Assembly (NCBI GenBank): GCA_934168205.1
Contig: CAKPMX010000001.1
Coordinates: 1 to 64,000 of the forward strand
Length of the DNA stretch: 64,000 bases
Direction: 5' to 3'
Source of the DNA: an uncultured Bacilli bacterium
Lineage (GTDB): Bacteria; Bacillota_I; Bacilli_A; RF39; UBA660
In this document: piece after piece, positions 17,518-27,038 of the stretch
How positions within the stretch are numbered: the first letter of the stretch is position 1
Layout: each line of letters starts with the position of its first letter
Translations under genes and position numbers: made by a program
Notes under the pieces: generated by a model
The model's input: only the letters and a program-made list of their open reading frames with translations
Told to the model about the DNA's origin: nothing
Database searches by the model: none

Positions 17518-18042
17518 CTATTTACACGTATAACCGTTATTTTTCATATGAGTCATTAATTCTCCCTCAGTATATTTATCCTTTATACTCAAAGTAACTA
17601 CGTCACTGCTCTTAGTATTTGGATTAATTTTAATCTGTAAACCATTATTCTCATAAAATTCAATATTATTAAGAATTAACGTCTCTTTACTACTAGCATT
17701 TATTGTAACTAAAATGTAGTTATCACCAGAAGTAACCTTGACATCAGTATCATCTAAATACTCATATGACTTCTTTATGGCAAACTTAAAAGCTTCTAAG
17801 TACTTGTCATCACTTAAATATTTATCAGGTAATATTATCGTTTTAGATAATGTCATTTTACTAATCTTATTACTATCTAATTCAGTTTTTAATTCCTCTT
17901 TAATAGTAATACCAAAGTCATCAACTGTCTTTTTACTACACTCAACATAAGGTTGTTTAACAGTTGCAAACAAATAAATTATAATTATAATTATTATTGC
18001 TGTAATAATTGTAGGAAAAACCATACTTCTCTTTTTAGCCAT
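17518..18042 (-). CDS. Single-pass anchored protein of unknown function
   Basis: 174 residues: MAKKRS then a strong hydrophobic segment (about 9-27), then an extracytoplasmic region with alternating strands and helices (VDDFGITIKEELKTELDSNK, AFKFAIKKSYEYLDD). One Cys lies soon after the anchor and one at the C-terminus. No family recognised. SD GAGGGTG precedes the start. First gene of the group 18042-15840. Confidence 0.78.
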   Translation of the reverse strand: MAKKRSMVFPTIITAIIIIIIIYLFATVKQPYVECSKKTVDDFGITIKEELKTELDSNKISKMTLSKTIILPDKYLSDDKYLEAFKFAIKKSYEYLDDTDVKVTSGDNYILVTINASSKETLILNNIEFYENNGLQIKINPNTKSSDVVTLSIKDKYTEGELMTHMKNNGYTCK

Positions 18043-18095
18043 AACACCCTCACCTCATAAACTTATTATATCAATAACAAAATAATAGTCAAGCA

Positions 18096-18122
18096 AAAGA
18101 AAAGCACTTCATCAAAAGTGCC
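18096..18122 (-). terminator. Terminator after hsp20
   Basis: Arms GCACTT/AAGTGC around a short loop with T4CT4 downstream on the minus strand. Confidence 0.8.
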
Positions 18123-18128
18123 TTACAA

Positions 18129-18524
18129 TTATTTAATTTCAATAACTTTTTTATTTTCTACTTCTTCTTTTTTAGGAACAGTAATTTTTAAGCATCCATT
18201 ATTGAATTCAGCATCAATTTTATCTTGATCTAAATCTCCAACATAGAATGATCTTTCATACTTACCATAAACCCTTTCACGACGAATATAGTTCTTTTTC
18301 TCATCCTCTTCGTTAACTTCATTCTTTTTCTCTGCTGAAATAGTTAAATAACCATCTTTTGCCTCAACAGAAATATCTTCTTTTGAAAAACCAGGAACAT
18401 CCATTTCAATATGGTAACTTCCATCTTTTTCATAAATATCGCATTTCATTGTTTGTTCCTTCTTTGTACTTAAGAAATCATCAAAAATATCATCTAAATA
18501 AAATTTTCTTGGAATTAAATCCAT
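18129..18524 (-). CDS. hsp20: Small heat-shock protein (Hsp20/alpha-crystallin)
   Basis: 131 residues from ATG 18524 (ATG 18533 possible, SD AAAGGAAG). The alpha-crystallin domain (about 35-125) has YHIEMDVPGFSKEDISVEAKDGYLTISAEKK split over its strands, then ERSFYVGDLDQDKIDAEFNNG and GCLKITVPKKE. It holds unfolded proteins in an ATP-independent manner in the cytoplasm. Regulation is visible: a CIRCE operator with the -35 box inside lies just upstream, so it belongs to the HrcA regulon with htpG and clpB in this window. Confidence 0.95.
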   Translation of the reverse strand: MDLIPRKFYLDDIFDDFLSTKKEQTMKCDIYEKDGSYHIEMDVPGFSKEDISVEAKDGYLTISAEKKNEVNEEDEKKNYIRRERVYGKYERSFYVGDLDQDKIDAEFNNGCLKITVPKKEEVENKKVIEIK

Positions 18525-18564
18525 ACTTATCATCTTCCTTTCAATTATTGTTATACCATTATCT

Positions 18565-18591
18565 TTAGCACTTGTCAATAGAAAGTGCTAA
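18565..18591 (-). promoter_or_regulatory. CIRCE operator and promoter of hsp20
   Basis: Inverted repeat TTAGCACTT-N9-AAGTGCTAA, the CIRCE (HrcA) form. On the minus strand TTGACA straddles the spacer and second arm, and TATAAC follows after 17 nt, so repressor and RNA polymerase compete for the same bases. Confidence 0.9.
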
Positions 18592-18713
18592 TTATATTAT
18601 TAATATACTAATAATTGTAAAAAATATGCAAAATTTTTATAAAAAAATAAAAGACATATTTAATAAAATATGCTATACTATAATAAATGATAAGATAATA
18701 AGAGTGAGGTTGT

Positions 18714-19430
18714 GTGACATATATGGGAAAAAGTGAAGCAAAACTAGAATTAGTAGATAAAATCATAATAGCAGCAATTGGAGTAGCAATATTAATTGCA
18801 ATTGCTGGAACGGTTATCTGGGTTAATTACAAACATTCACCAGATAATAAAGACAATATGTATAAAGAATTTCCAGGAAACAAAACTTATAAATATACAA
18901 TTGAATCTAACAAAATAAATTTATATCAAAACAAAAAAATGGTTGATTCATATACTTGTATAAATAATTGTAAGATTGAAGACAATAAAGAAGATCAATT
19001 CACAATTGAATATGATTCATTTATATCTATATACGACAATAATAAATATTTACTATATAACACAGAAATAAAAGCAACATATTATACATTTGATACTTAT
19101 CCAAAAAAGACAAAAAATAATAGTCATGGTCTTGTAGTTAAAGATAATAAATATGGAATTATAAATAAATCAGGTGGCTTAATATTAAATACAGAATATG
19201 ATTACATAGAAGCAACAGAAAGTGATTTAGTAACATTAAAGGATTATGTAATAAACGTATATGATTATTCAGGAAAGAAACTAACAAATGATGAATACAC
19301 AAATATAAAAGAAATAGTAGTATTAGAAAAAGAAAAAACATTATATATCTATATAACTGATATAAACGGAAATAGAAATATAATTCCATTTGATCTAGTA
19401 ACAAATACATATGCAGGAAGAGCAAATTAA
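18714..19430 (+). CDS. Anchored protein with WG-repeat-like segment
   Basis: 238 residues from GTG 18714 (SD GAGG five to seven nt upstream; ATG 18723 is too far). A hydrophobic anchor spans about 18-38. The outer part includes HGLVVKDNKYGIINKSGGLI followed by LNTEYDYIEA, a WG-repeat-like unit (KYGIINK..G..I...YD). Function unknown; related wording in the 658-residue protein at 53591-55567. It is divergent from hsp20 and ends at a strong terminator, so it is monocistronic. Confidence 0.8.
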   Translation: MTYMGKSEAKLELVDKIIIAAIGVAILIAIAGTVIWVNYKHSPDNKDNMYKEFPGNKTYKYTIESNKINLYQNKKMVDSYTCINNCKIEDNKEDQFTIEYDSFISIYDNNKYLLYNTEIKATYYTFDTYPKKTKNNSHGLVVKDNKYGIINKSGGLILNTEYDYIEATESDLVTLKDYVINVYDYSGKKLTNDEYTNIKEIVVLEKEKTLYIYITDINGNRNIIPFDLVTNTYAGRAN

Positions 19431-19444
19431 TTGCTCTTTTTATT
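19419..19444 (+). terminator. Terminator after the anchored WG-like gene
   Basis: Arms AGAGCAA/TTGCTCT enclose a 5-nt loop and overlap the stop codon; T5ATTTT follows. Confidence 0.88.
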
Positions 19445-19457
19445 TTAGATAAATTAA

Positions 19458-19490
19458 AACGAATAAGCTAAATTGCCTATTCGTTATTTT
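19458..19490. terminator. Terminator between convergent genes (hybrid kinase side)
   Basis: Arms AACGAATAAGC/GCCTATTCGTT with a 6-nt loop (one mismatch); T tracts on both strands allow bidirectional use. Confidence 0.8.
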
Positions 19491-22400
19491 TTATCCTAGC
19501 TGATATCTTGCTATATAAGTTTTAACAAATTTAATTACTTTATTATATTCGTTAACTAACTCATCAAAATGTTCATTAACAAAGTTAACATCATTTTCTT
19601 TACTCTTTAACTCATGTTGATAACTAATATCTGCTAACTCCATAAATCCTAAGTACTTACAATCACTCTTTAATGAATGAACTTCAATTGCATAATTTGG
19701 CATATCAGAAGCTTCTTTAAATTGATTAATTCTATCCCATTTAGCTTCTACATCAGCAATAAAGTCACCCATGGTCATATTATACATTTCCATATCGCCA
19801 AGAAGTTCTAATGAGTTGTCCATATTAACACCATGTTCTTTTAAATAAGCGAGCATAGCATCATCACTCTTATCAGTAGCAATTTCAACAGTATCAGTTG
19901 AAACATCATTATTTGAAGCCTCAGTAGTTTCAGGCTTAGCCTCTTCTTTAACCTCAGTAACAGGTGCAACAGGCTTTTCTTCTACCTTGGTTTCTTCTTT
20001 AACTTCAGGCTCTGTAGTAACTTCAGCTTTTTCCTCTACCTTTTCTTCAGGTTTAACATCTTCCTTAGCCTCAGTAACAGGTTCAACAGGCTTTTCTTCT
20101 ACCTTAGTTTCTTCTTTAACTTCAGGCTCTGTAGTAGCTTCAGCTTTTTCCTCTACCTTTTCTTCAGGTTGAACCTCTTCCTTAGTCTCAGTAGCAACCT
20201 CAGGCTTTTCTTCTACCTTAGTTTCTTCTTTAACTTCAGGTTCTGTAGTAACTTCAGCTTTTTCCTCTACCTTTTCTTCAGGTTGAACCTCTTCCTTAGT
20301 CTCAGTAGCAGGTTCAGCAGGTTTTTCTTCTACCTTAGTTTCTTCTTTAACTTCAGGCTCTGTAGTAACTTCAGCTTTTTCCTCTACCTTTTCTTCAGAT
20401 TTAACCTCTTCCTTAACCTCAGGCTTATCTGCAACTACGGGAGTTTCTACTTTTTCTTCAACTTTAGTTTCAACTTCAACAACTGGTTTAACCTCTTCTT
20501 TAACCTCTACTGGTTTTTCTTCAACTACAGCTGGAGACTCAGTCTTAACTTCATTATCTTGATGAGGTTTAACAGTTTCAATATCGATATGTTTGATTTC
20601 TTCAACTACTTTTGAAGGTCTCTCAACTTGTTTATCAACTTTAACTTCAGGCACTACACTAACATTTTCATGATGTGTCTTAACATTATCATCAACTATA
20701 GTAACAGTTTTATTTTCAAAAAATCTATGTATTATTTTATCCAATTCCTGTGTATTAATAGGCATTGGTAAATAATAATCAAATCCTTCACTTAAATATT
20801 TTTCTTCCATGCCATTCATAGCATTAGCAGTTAAAGCTATTATTGGTGGAGTTTCATAATCATCTAATCTTCTAAGTATACGAGCAGTTTCAATACCATC
20901 CATTTCTGGCATCATATGATCTAAGAAAATTATATCATAATGATTACCATACTTATACTTATAAATACAATCTTTACCAGATTGGGCAACATCAACATTA
21001 AAGTTATACTTCTTAAGTAATCTTTCAGCAACTTTTAAATTAAGTCTACTATCATCAACTACTAAAGCTGTAAAATCTGAACAATCCAAGAAATTTCTTA
21101 CTCTTTGAACAGATGTATCTTGAGTAACACTACCTATAGGAGTAGGATCAATAACCTTTAATGGTAAATCAACATAGAAAGTAGTACCTACTTCAAACTC
21201 ACTAGTAAACCAAATCTTACCACCCATCAAATCCACAAACTTTTTAGTAATCACAAGACCTAATCCAGTACCTTCAATTTCTTTTGAAACTGCACTATCA
21301 AGCCTTGAAAACTTCTCAAATATTTTACCAAAGTCTTCCTTCTTAATACCGTAGCCAGTATCAGAAATCTTAATATGTAAAAGAACGGCATCATTACCAG
21401 TTTTCTCAGGAACTACTGAAAGCTTAATCTTACCAACTTCTGTATACTTAACAGCGTTATTAGTAATATTAAGTAATATCTGATAAATCTTAGTAGAGTC
21501 ACCATAAACCTTAGAAGGAATTTGTTCATCCAATTCGATATATAACTTAACTGGATTATTACCAATTCTTGATTCAATAATACTACCAAGTTCCTTAACT
21601 ATCTTCGCAATACTACATTCCTTATTATCCAACGTGTCATTACCAGACTCTATCTTAGATATATCTAAGATATTATTAATTATATCAACAAGGTTAGTAC
21701 CAGCAGTAGCAATACTTTGAATATCATTACGAGCTGTATTCTCATCAAACTTTGGACTATTAAGTAATGAATCAGAAAAACCTATAATTGCATTCATTGG
21801 AGTTCTAATTTCATGAGACATATTCGATAAAAAGTCTGTCTTAGATTTATTAGACTTATCAATATCAGCCTTTAGTCCTTCTATCTCTCTCGCTAAATGA
21901 ATATCCGGGTTTTCTATAATAAAGTATAAGAAGAATACTTGTAATGAACAACAAATTACATATACAGATATATTATTAAACATTACTTGTAAAACTAACA
22001 TAACTAGCATTACAAACATAATCAATGTTATTGCTATTTTTCTTCTCAATGGATATTGTTTATACAAAGTATACGAACATACCAAAACATAAGTACACAT
22101 ACATGTTAAAAATACTAAAACAATATAATCAGCATGACTTGCAATACATTTTATTAAATTGAGATCTATAGTTTCCTTGGGTGCAATAGCATAACCTAAT
22201 AATAATATACAAGTAATAATTAACAAAGCCTTGCTATTTTTACTTTCTCTAAATAATTCGCCAAAGTTGTTATATTGAAGCTTTTGCATATAAACAACAC
22301 AATATATACAATAAACACCAACCCATAATATAAATGACAGCCAGTGAACAAACTTAACACTAGTAATCAAAAATTCAGAATTGGAATATCCTAAACATAA

Positions 22401-22592
22401 TAAATATATAAATTCTGTAGACAAAATAAATATAACTAAACTTAAAATAATTCTGTATAGTTTACTTCTCAAATCACTTTGTTTTTCCTTTGAAAAATAA
22501 ATAATAGAAAGGAAAATAGTAAACAATAAACAACCAAATGAAAACAATATACTAGTAGAAAGATTTTCTGCTAAACTAAATACATCCTTCAT
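19491..22592 (-). CDS. Hybrid sensor histidine kinase with receiver, acidic repeat tail and HPt domain
   Basis: 1033 residues. About seven or eight membrane segments (10-235), HisKA with SNMSHEIRTPMNAIIGFS (His about 260), an intact HATPase (NNAVKYTEVG, SDTGYGI, GTGLGL), a receiver domain with phospho-Asp about 558 in FLDHMMPEMDG, a long Glu/Lys/Val tail (about 635-890) with tandem repeats, and a C-terminal HPt domain with VHSLKSDCKYLGF (His about 972). This is a full intramolecular phosphorelay. ATG 22592 fits SD AAAGGGAG; GTG 22601 would overlap it. It follows the second hybrid kinase by 17 nt. No DNA-binding response regulator is adjacent, so the output is unknown. Confidence 0.93.
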   Translation of the reverse strand: MKDVFSLAENLSTSILFSFGCLLFTIFLSIIYFSKEKQSDLRSKLYRIILSLVIFILSTEFIYLLCLGYSNSEFLITSVKFVHWLSFILWVGVYCIYCVVYMQKLQYNNFGELFRESKNSKALLIITCILLLGYAIAPKETIDLNLIKCIASHADYIVLVFLTCMCTYVLVCSYTLYKQYPLRRKIAITLIMFVMLVMLVLQVMFNNISVYVICCSLQVFFLYFIIENPDIHLAREIEGLKADIDKSNKSKTDFLSNMSHEIRTPMNAIIGFSDSLLNSPKFDENTARNDIQSIATAGTNLVDIINNILDISKIESGNDTLDNKECSIAKIVKELGSIIESRIGNNPVKLYIELDEQIPSKVYGDSTKIYQILLNITNNAVKYTEVGKIKLSVVPEKTGNDAVLLHIKISDTGYGIKKEDFGKIFEKFSRLDSAVSKEIEGTGLGLVITKKFVDLMGGKIWFTSEFEVGTTFYVDLPLKVIDPTPIGSVTQDTSVQRVRNFLDCSDFTALVVDDSRLNLKVAERLLKKYNFNVDVAQSGKDCIYKYKYGNHYDIIFLDHMMPEMDGIETARILRRLDDYETPPIIALTANAMNGMEEKYLSEGFDYYLPMPINTQELDKIIHRFFENKTVTIVDDNVKTHHENVSVVPEVKVDKQVERPSKVVEEIKHIDIETVKPHQDNEVKTESPAVVEEKPVEVKEEVKPVVEVETKVEEKVETPVVADKPEVKEEVKSEEKVEEKAEVTTEPEVKEETKVEEKPAEPATETKEEVQPEEKVEEKAEVTTEPEVKEETKVEEKPEVATETKEEVQPEEKVEEKAEATTEPEVKEETKVEEKPVEPVTEAKEDVKPEEKVEEKAEVTTEPEVKEETKVEEKPVAPVTEVKEEAKPETTEASNNDVSTDTVEIATDKSDDAMLAYLKEHGVNMDNSLELLGDMEMYNMTMGDFIADVEAKWDRINQFKEASDMPNYAIEVHSLKSDCKYLGFMELADISYQHELKSKENDVNFVNEHFDELVNEYNKVIKFVKTYIARYQLG
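19937..20402 (-). repeat. Tandem ~117-bp repeat inside the hybrid kinase gene (4 copies)
   Basis: Four head-to-tail units of 38-39 codons, each beginning KVEEKAEVTTEPEVKEETK and continuing VEEKP, then a variable part and a KPEE- or QPEE-like end. DNA identity between copies is high, and one unit lacks one codon. Such repeats can change copy number by slippage or recombination. Reading frames on the opposite strand here are by-products of the repeat. Confidence 0.9.
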
Positions 22593-22608
22593 TTTCCACA
22601 CTCCCTTT

Positions 22609-24465
22609 CTAATTATTCAAATACTTTTCAAGTATTTTGTGTAAATCTTTATATTTAAATGGTTTTGCTAAGTAATCAGTAAATCCTTCACTAACATATC
22701 TATCTCTAGAACCTGAATATGAATTAGCTGTTAAAGCAATAATAGGAAGTGCACATCCATCATCACGTAGTATATGTACCGTAGCAATACCATCTAATTC
22801 TGGCATCATATGATCTAAGAAAATTATGTCATAATGATTTCTCTTAACTAAATCAATACAGTCTCTACCATTAGAAGCACTGCTTAACTCTAAATTAAAT
22901 TGTCCTAACAAACGCATTGCTAATTTAACATTAACTGCATTATCATCAACAATTAAAGCCTTTTTACCAGTTAAATCTAATAGTTTCTTTTCAACAACAT
23001 TAGAATTGTCAATTGATACAGCACCAATTTTCATATCATCAATAACATCTTGGTCAATACTTATAAGATATCTAGTACCTTTACCTTTTTCATTTCTAAA
23101 ATCAATTGATCCACCAAGTATTTCAATAAGTCTTTTAGCAACAATCAAACCAAGTTTAATACTATCAGTACCTATTGTAGAACCTTCTTCAGAAAAATCT
23201 TCAAAACTTCTATTAAATTCACTTTCAGTCATTTCATGACCTGTATTAGCAATAATCAAACTAAGTTTAAATGTTTCACCAACGTATGCACCACCAACAT
23301 CAAGTGATACACTACCAAATTTAGTATGACTAATTGCGTTAGCTAAAATATTTACTAAAATCTTAAATAGCTTATCAGAATCACCCTTATACTTAGTAGG
23401 AATATTTCCATCTACATTAATCTTAAAGTCTAAAACATCTCTACTTACTTTTGAAACTATAACACTGTTAACTTCAAATAATAAGTCTTCAATTTTATAT
23501 TCTTTTACATCGACTGTCTCCTTACCAGATTCAATTCTAGATATATCCAAAATATTATTAATTAATTCAAGTAAATCAGCACTAGCCTCTTTAATATCTT
23601 TTGTATCTCTTTTAACAATATCTTCAGTCAAATGTTTCTCTTCTAACATAGCTTGACTAAATCCTAAAATTGTATTCATTGGAGTCCTAATCTCATGAGA
23701 AATACTTGATAAGAAATCACTCTTTGCTTGATTTGCCTTTTCAGCCTCTTGTCTACTTTCTTCTGCCTGAGATAATAATCTAGTATCCTGACTTTCAACT
23801 GTAAAATACATTGCGATAAGTAAGTAAGCATATAAGAAATAAATATAATTAACTCTATAATTAAAGAAAATAAATTCCAAACCTGTGATAACTACAAATG
23901 ATATACCAAAGAAAATAATTGGAAGATTTAATTCTTTAGGTTTAGTTTTTCTATACCTTAACATCATTATCAGTATCGCAATTGATCCAATACCACCTAA
24001 AGCATACACCGGATATAATGCGGGTCCACCAATGACAAGATAATTAGGATTAACTGCCGAATGGAACGTTACATTTAATGCACAAGATAATATGTAAACC
24101 AAGGAATCAAAAATAATTAATACTATCCCCAAAATCCTACGCGTTTTTACATATGCACCAATGATATTAGAATCTACTGTAACAGCATAAATATAAACAA
24201 GAACAATAGTCATCCAAACAATATCAGCTAAAATATGAAGTCTACATACAACCTCCGTAAGAATAGGATGCTGGTTAATAGTAACAATAGACCAAATACA
24301 ACCTATTTCAATAAAGCCTAGTATTGCTAAAGATACAACTAAAATTTTAAACAACAAAGTCGTTAAACGACCTTCTATATTAGCTCTCTTTTTCCAAAAA
24401 TATAAACATAAAATAACAATTGAATAACATAATCCAACTATTCCTAATGCTGAACTAAAAATCAT
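22609..24465 (-). CDS. Hybrid histidine kinase with degenerate ATP-binding domain
   Basis: 618 residues: seven membrane segments (about 5-225), HisKA with SSISHEIRTPMNTILGFS (His about 257), a HATPase-like domain and a receiver domain with LIVDDNAVN and FLDHMMPELDG (Asp about 551). The ATPase domain keeps the N-box NILANAISHT, but its G1 box reads IIANTGHEM instead of DTGxG and the G2 loop reads GTDSIKLGL instead of GxGLGL. Nucleotide binding is therefore doubtful and it may be a pseudokinase. There is no HPt domain. It lies 17 nt upstream of the intact hybrid kinase, so they are co-transcribed and may heterodimerise. Confidence 0.9.
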   Translation of the reverse strand: MIFSSALGIVGLCYSIVILCLYFWKKRANIEGRLTTLLFKILVVSLAILGFIEIGCIWSIVTINQHPILTEVVCRLHILADIVWMTIVLVYIYAVTVDSNIIGAYVKTRRILGIVLIIFDSLVYILSCALNVTFHSAVNPNYLVIGGPALYPVYALGGIGSIAILIMMLRYRKTKPKELNLPIIFFGISFVVITGLEFIFFNYRVNYIYFLYAYLLIAMYFTVESQDTRLLSQAEESRQEAEKANQAKSDFLSSISHEIRTPMNTILGFSQAMLEEKHLTEDIVKRDTKDIKEASADLLELINNILDISRIESGKETVDVKEYKIEDLLFEVNSVIVSKVSRDVLDFKINVDGNIPTKYKGDSDKLFKILVNILANAISHTKFGSVSLDVGGAYVGETFKLSLIIANTGHEMTESEFNRSFEDFSEEGSTIGTDSIKLGLIVAKRLIEILGGSIDFRNEKGKGTRYLISIDQDVIDDMKIGAVSIDNSNVVEKKLLDLTGKKALIVDDNAVNVKLAMRLLGQFNLELSSASNGRDCIDLVKRNHYDIIFLDHMMPELDGIATVHILRDDGCALPIIALTANSYSGSRDRYVSEGFTDYLAKPFKYKDLHKILEKYLNN

Positions 24466-24554
24466 CTAGCTCCACTCCCTCTTTCTCAATCAAACAAAAA
24501 ACATTTGTTATGATTGTCTCACTATCATCTATAATAATTTTACACTAAAGATAT

Positions 24555-24586
24555 AAAAAATACAATAAATTAATATTGTATTTTTA
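24555..24586 (-). terminator. Terminator after phosphoketolase
   Basis: Arms AAAATACAATA/TATTGTATTTT around TTAATT with T continuing on the minus strand. Confidence 0.82.
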
Positions 24587-24606
24587 AATTTTTACATCAG
24601 AATATT

Positions 24607-26946
24607 TTATTTAATATCCCATTTCCAATTTTGAATATATGGCATATCTTCACCATATTCATGAATATAATCTTTATGTTTCTTTAACATATCTAAACAC
24701 CAATCTACTAAAGCTTTACTAACATCTTTATATCTTGGTATTTCTTTTAAAGTAGCAATAACTAAATTGAATCTATCAATTTCATTTTGTACTCTGATAT
24801 CAAAAGTAGTAGTAATTGTACCTTCTTCTTTATATCCATGTACATGCATATTACGATTATGTCTTTTATATGTTAACTGATGAATCAATGATGGATAACC
24901 ATGGAAGTTAAATATTATTGGCTTGTCTTTTGTAAATATCGTGTCATACTCTTGATCACTCATACCATGCGGATGAGTTTCAGGAGACTGTAGCTTCATT
25001 AAATCCACTACATTAACAACTCTAATTTTTATACCCTTAACTGTTTTTCTTAAAATATCTACAGCTGCTAAAGTTTCTAATGTAGGAGTTTCTCCACAAC
25101 AAGCCATAATAACATCTGGATTTCCACCATCATTACTAGCAAAGTCCCAAACACCTAATCCTTTAGTACAATGAATCTTAGCTTGTTCTTTAGTTAACCA
25201 TTGTGGTCTAGGATGTTTAGAAGCAACTATTACATTTACATAATTTTTAGTTTTAATACAATGTTCAAAACAAGATAGTAAACAGTTAGTATCAGGCGGC
25301 AAATACATTCTAATAACATCAGCTTTCTTAGTTACTAAATGATTTAAGAAACCTGGATCCTGATGTGTATATCCATTATGATCTTGTTGAAAAACATGTG
25401 AAACTAATAAATAGTTTAAAGATGCAATTGGTGCTCTCCAAGGAATCTGATTACAAACCTTTAACCATTTAGCATGTTGACTAGCCATAGAATCAACTAT
25501 TCTAACGAATGCCTCATAACTATGAATAAATCCATATCTACCAGTAAGTAAATATCCTTCTAACATTCCTTGACATAAATGTTCAGATAAATAAGAATCC
25601 ATTACTCTACCAGTATTAGATAAAAATTCATCATCTGGTCTAATCTTCTTAAAATTCCAAGTTCTATTTTCAACTTCAAAAATATGATTAAATCTATTAG
25701 ATAAAGCTTCATCCGGACCAAAGATTCTAAAGTTCTTATTTTCTTTATTTAAACTAAATACATCTCTTATATATTTACCAAGTTCCATAGTATCTTGTAA
25801 AACTATACTACCTGGTGCTTTAACTTCAACAGCATAATCCTGCCAATTAGGAGTAATAATATCTTTTAATAACAATCCACCATTAGCATAAGGACTATTC
25901 CCCATGCATTTACTTGGTGTAGGGCATAAATCTCTAAGTTCTTTAATAAGTCTACCATTAGAATCAAATAATTCCTCCGGATGATAACTAAGTAACCATT
26001 TTTCTAATGTCTTAATATTTTCCTGATTATCTCTAGTAATTGCTACGGGAACTTGATGAGCTCTAAAACTACCCTCAATTTTCTTAAAAGCTATCTCTTT
26101 AGGACCAGTCCAACCTTTAGGTGTAGTTAAAACTATTACTGGATAATTTCCAACACCAGTCTTTTTTATTTTCTTTATATCTTTAACAACTTTATCCAAA
26201 GTCTCAGCCATTTTTTCATGCATCCTCATAGGATCAGATCCAGATACAAAATATGGTTTCCAACTAAGTCCATAGAAAAAGTCTTCCATTTCCTCTTCGC
26301 TCATTCTACCAAAAATAGTAGGATTAGCTATCTTATATCCATTACGATGTAATATTGGCAAAACAACACCATCATTTTTAAAGTTTAAGAATTTATTAAT
26401 ATTCCAAGATGTTGCTAAAGGACCAGTTTCTGCTTCACCATCGCCAACAACACAAGCTGCTATTAAATCAGGATTATCTAATACAGCCCCAGCTGCATGA
26501 GCTAAACTATATCCTAATTCTCCACCCTCATGAATAGAACCAGGTGTCTCAGGAGCAACATGTGAAGAAACACCGCCAGGGAAACTAAATTGTTTACAAA
26601 GTTTCTTTAAACCGGCTTCATCTTCAGTTATTTCTGGATAGAATTTAGTATAAACTCCTTCTAAATAATTATTAGCAATCATTGCTTGTCCACCATGTCC
26701 TGGGCCAGATAAATAAATCATCTTTAAATCATACTTTTTTATGATTCTATTCAAATGCATATAAATAAAATTTTGTCCAGGAGCAGTACCCCAATGTCCT
26801 ACTACATTAGGTTTTATATCTGTAATAACTAATCCTCTTCTAACTAAAGGATTATCTAATAAATATAATTGAGCAACAGATAAGTAATTTAAAGCTCTAA
26901 AATACTTATTCATTTTATTTAATTCTTTTTTTGATAACACTGGCAT
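24607..26946 (-). CDS. xfp: Xylulose-5-P/fructose-6-P phosphoketolase
   Basis: 779 residues, close to the usual 790-820. Thiamine-diphosphate enzyme motifs: GHWGTAPGQNFIYMHLNR, SGPGHGGQAMIANNYLEG, the cofactor loop GDGEAETGPLATSWN, and in the second half HSYEAFVRIVDSM and QDHNGYTHQDPGF. It cleaves xylulose-5-P (or fructose-6-P) with phosphate to acetyl-P plus glyceraldehyde-3-P (or erythrose-4-P), giving ATP through acetate kinase. ATG 26946 fits GGAGGGTG. It stands alone between terminators; no pentose genes adjoin it. Confidence 0.97.
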   Translation of the reverse strand: MPVLSKKELNKMNKYFRALNYLSVAQLYLLDNPLVRRGLVITDIKPNVVGHWGTAPGQNFIYMHLNRIIKKYDLKMIYLSGPGHGGQAMIANNYLEGVYTKFYPEITEDEAGLKKLCKQFSFPGGVSSHVAPETPGSIHEGGELGYSLAHAAGAVLDNPDLIAACVVGDGEAETGPLATSWNINKFLNFKNDGVVLPILHRNGYKIANPTIFGRMSEEEMEDFFYGLSWKPYFVSGSDPMRMHEKMAETLDKVVKDIKKIKKTGVGNYPVIVLTTPKGWTGPKEIAFKKIEGSFRAHQVPVAITRDNQENIKTLEKWLLSYHPEELFDSNGRLIKELRDLCPTPSKCMGNSPYANGGLLLKDIITPNWQDYAVEVKAPGSIVLQDTMELGKYIRDVFSLNKENKNFRIFGPDEALSNRFNHIFEVENRTWNFKKIRPDDEFLSNTGRVMDSYLSEHLCQGMLEGYLLTGRYGFIHSYEAFVRIVDSMASQHAKWLKVCNQIPWRAPIASLNYLLVSHVFQQDHNGYTHQDPGFLNHLVTKKADVIRMYLPPDTNCLLSCFEHCIKTKNYVNVIVASKHPRPQWLTKEQAKIHCTKGLGVWDFASNDGGNPDVIMACCGETPTLETLAAVDILRKTVKGIKIRVVNVVDLMKLQSPETHPHGMSDQEYDTIFTKDKPIIFNFHGYPSLIHQLTYKRHNRNMHVHGYKEEGTITTTFDIRVQNEIDRFNLVIATLKEIPRYKDVSKALVDWCLDMLKKHKDYIHEYGEDMPYIQNWKWDIK

Positions 26947-27038
26947 AAACACCCTCCTATTCTTAATATATTATAACTTAAAATCACATAAAAAAAAAGG
27001 ACAAAAGAAACAAATTTTCTCTTATCCAAATAATCAAA

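Noticed and set aside
19937..20402. CRISPR array
   Set aside because: The repeats are 117 bp, contiguous, without spacers, and in frame in the kinase gene.
19987..20615. Plus-strand open frames inside the hybrid kinase
   Set aside because: They are the antisense of the EEK-rich tandem repeat; low complexity (Ser/Phe-rich) and no ribosome site.
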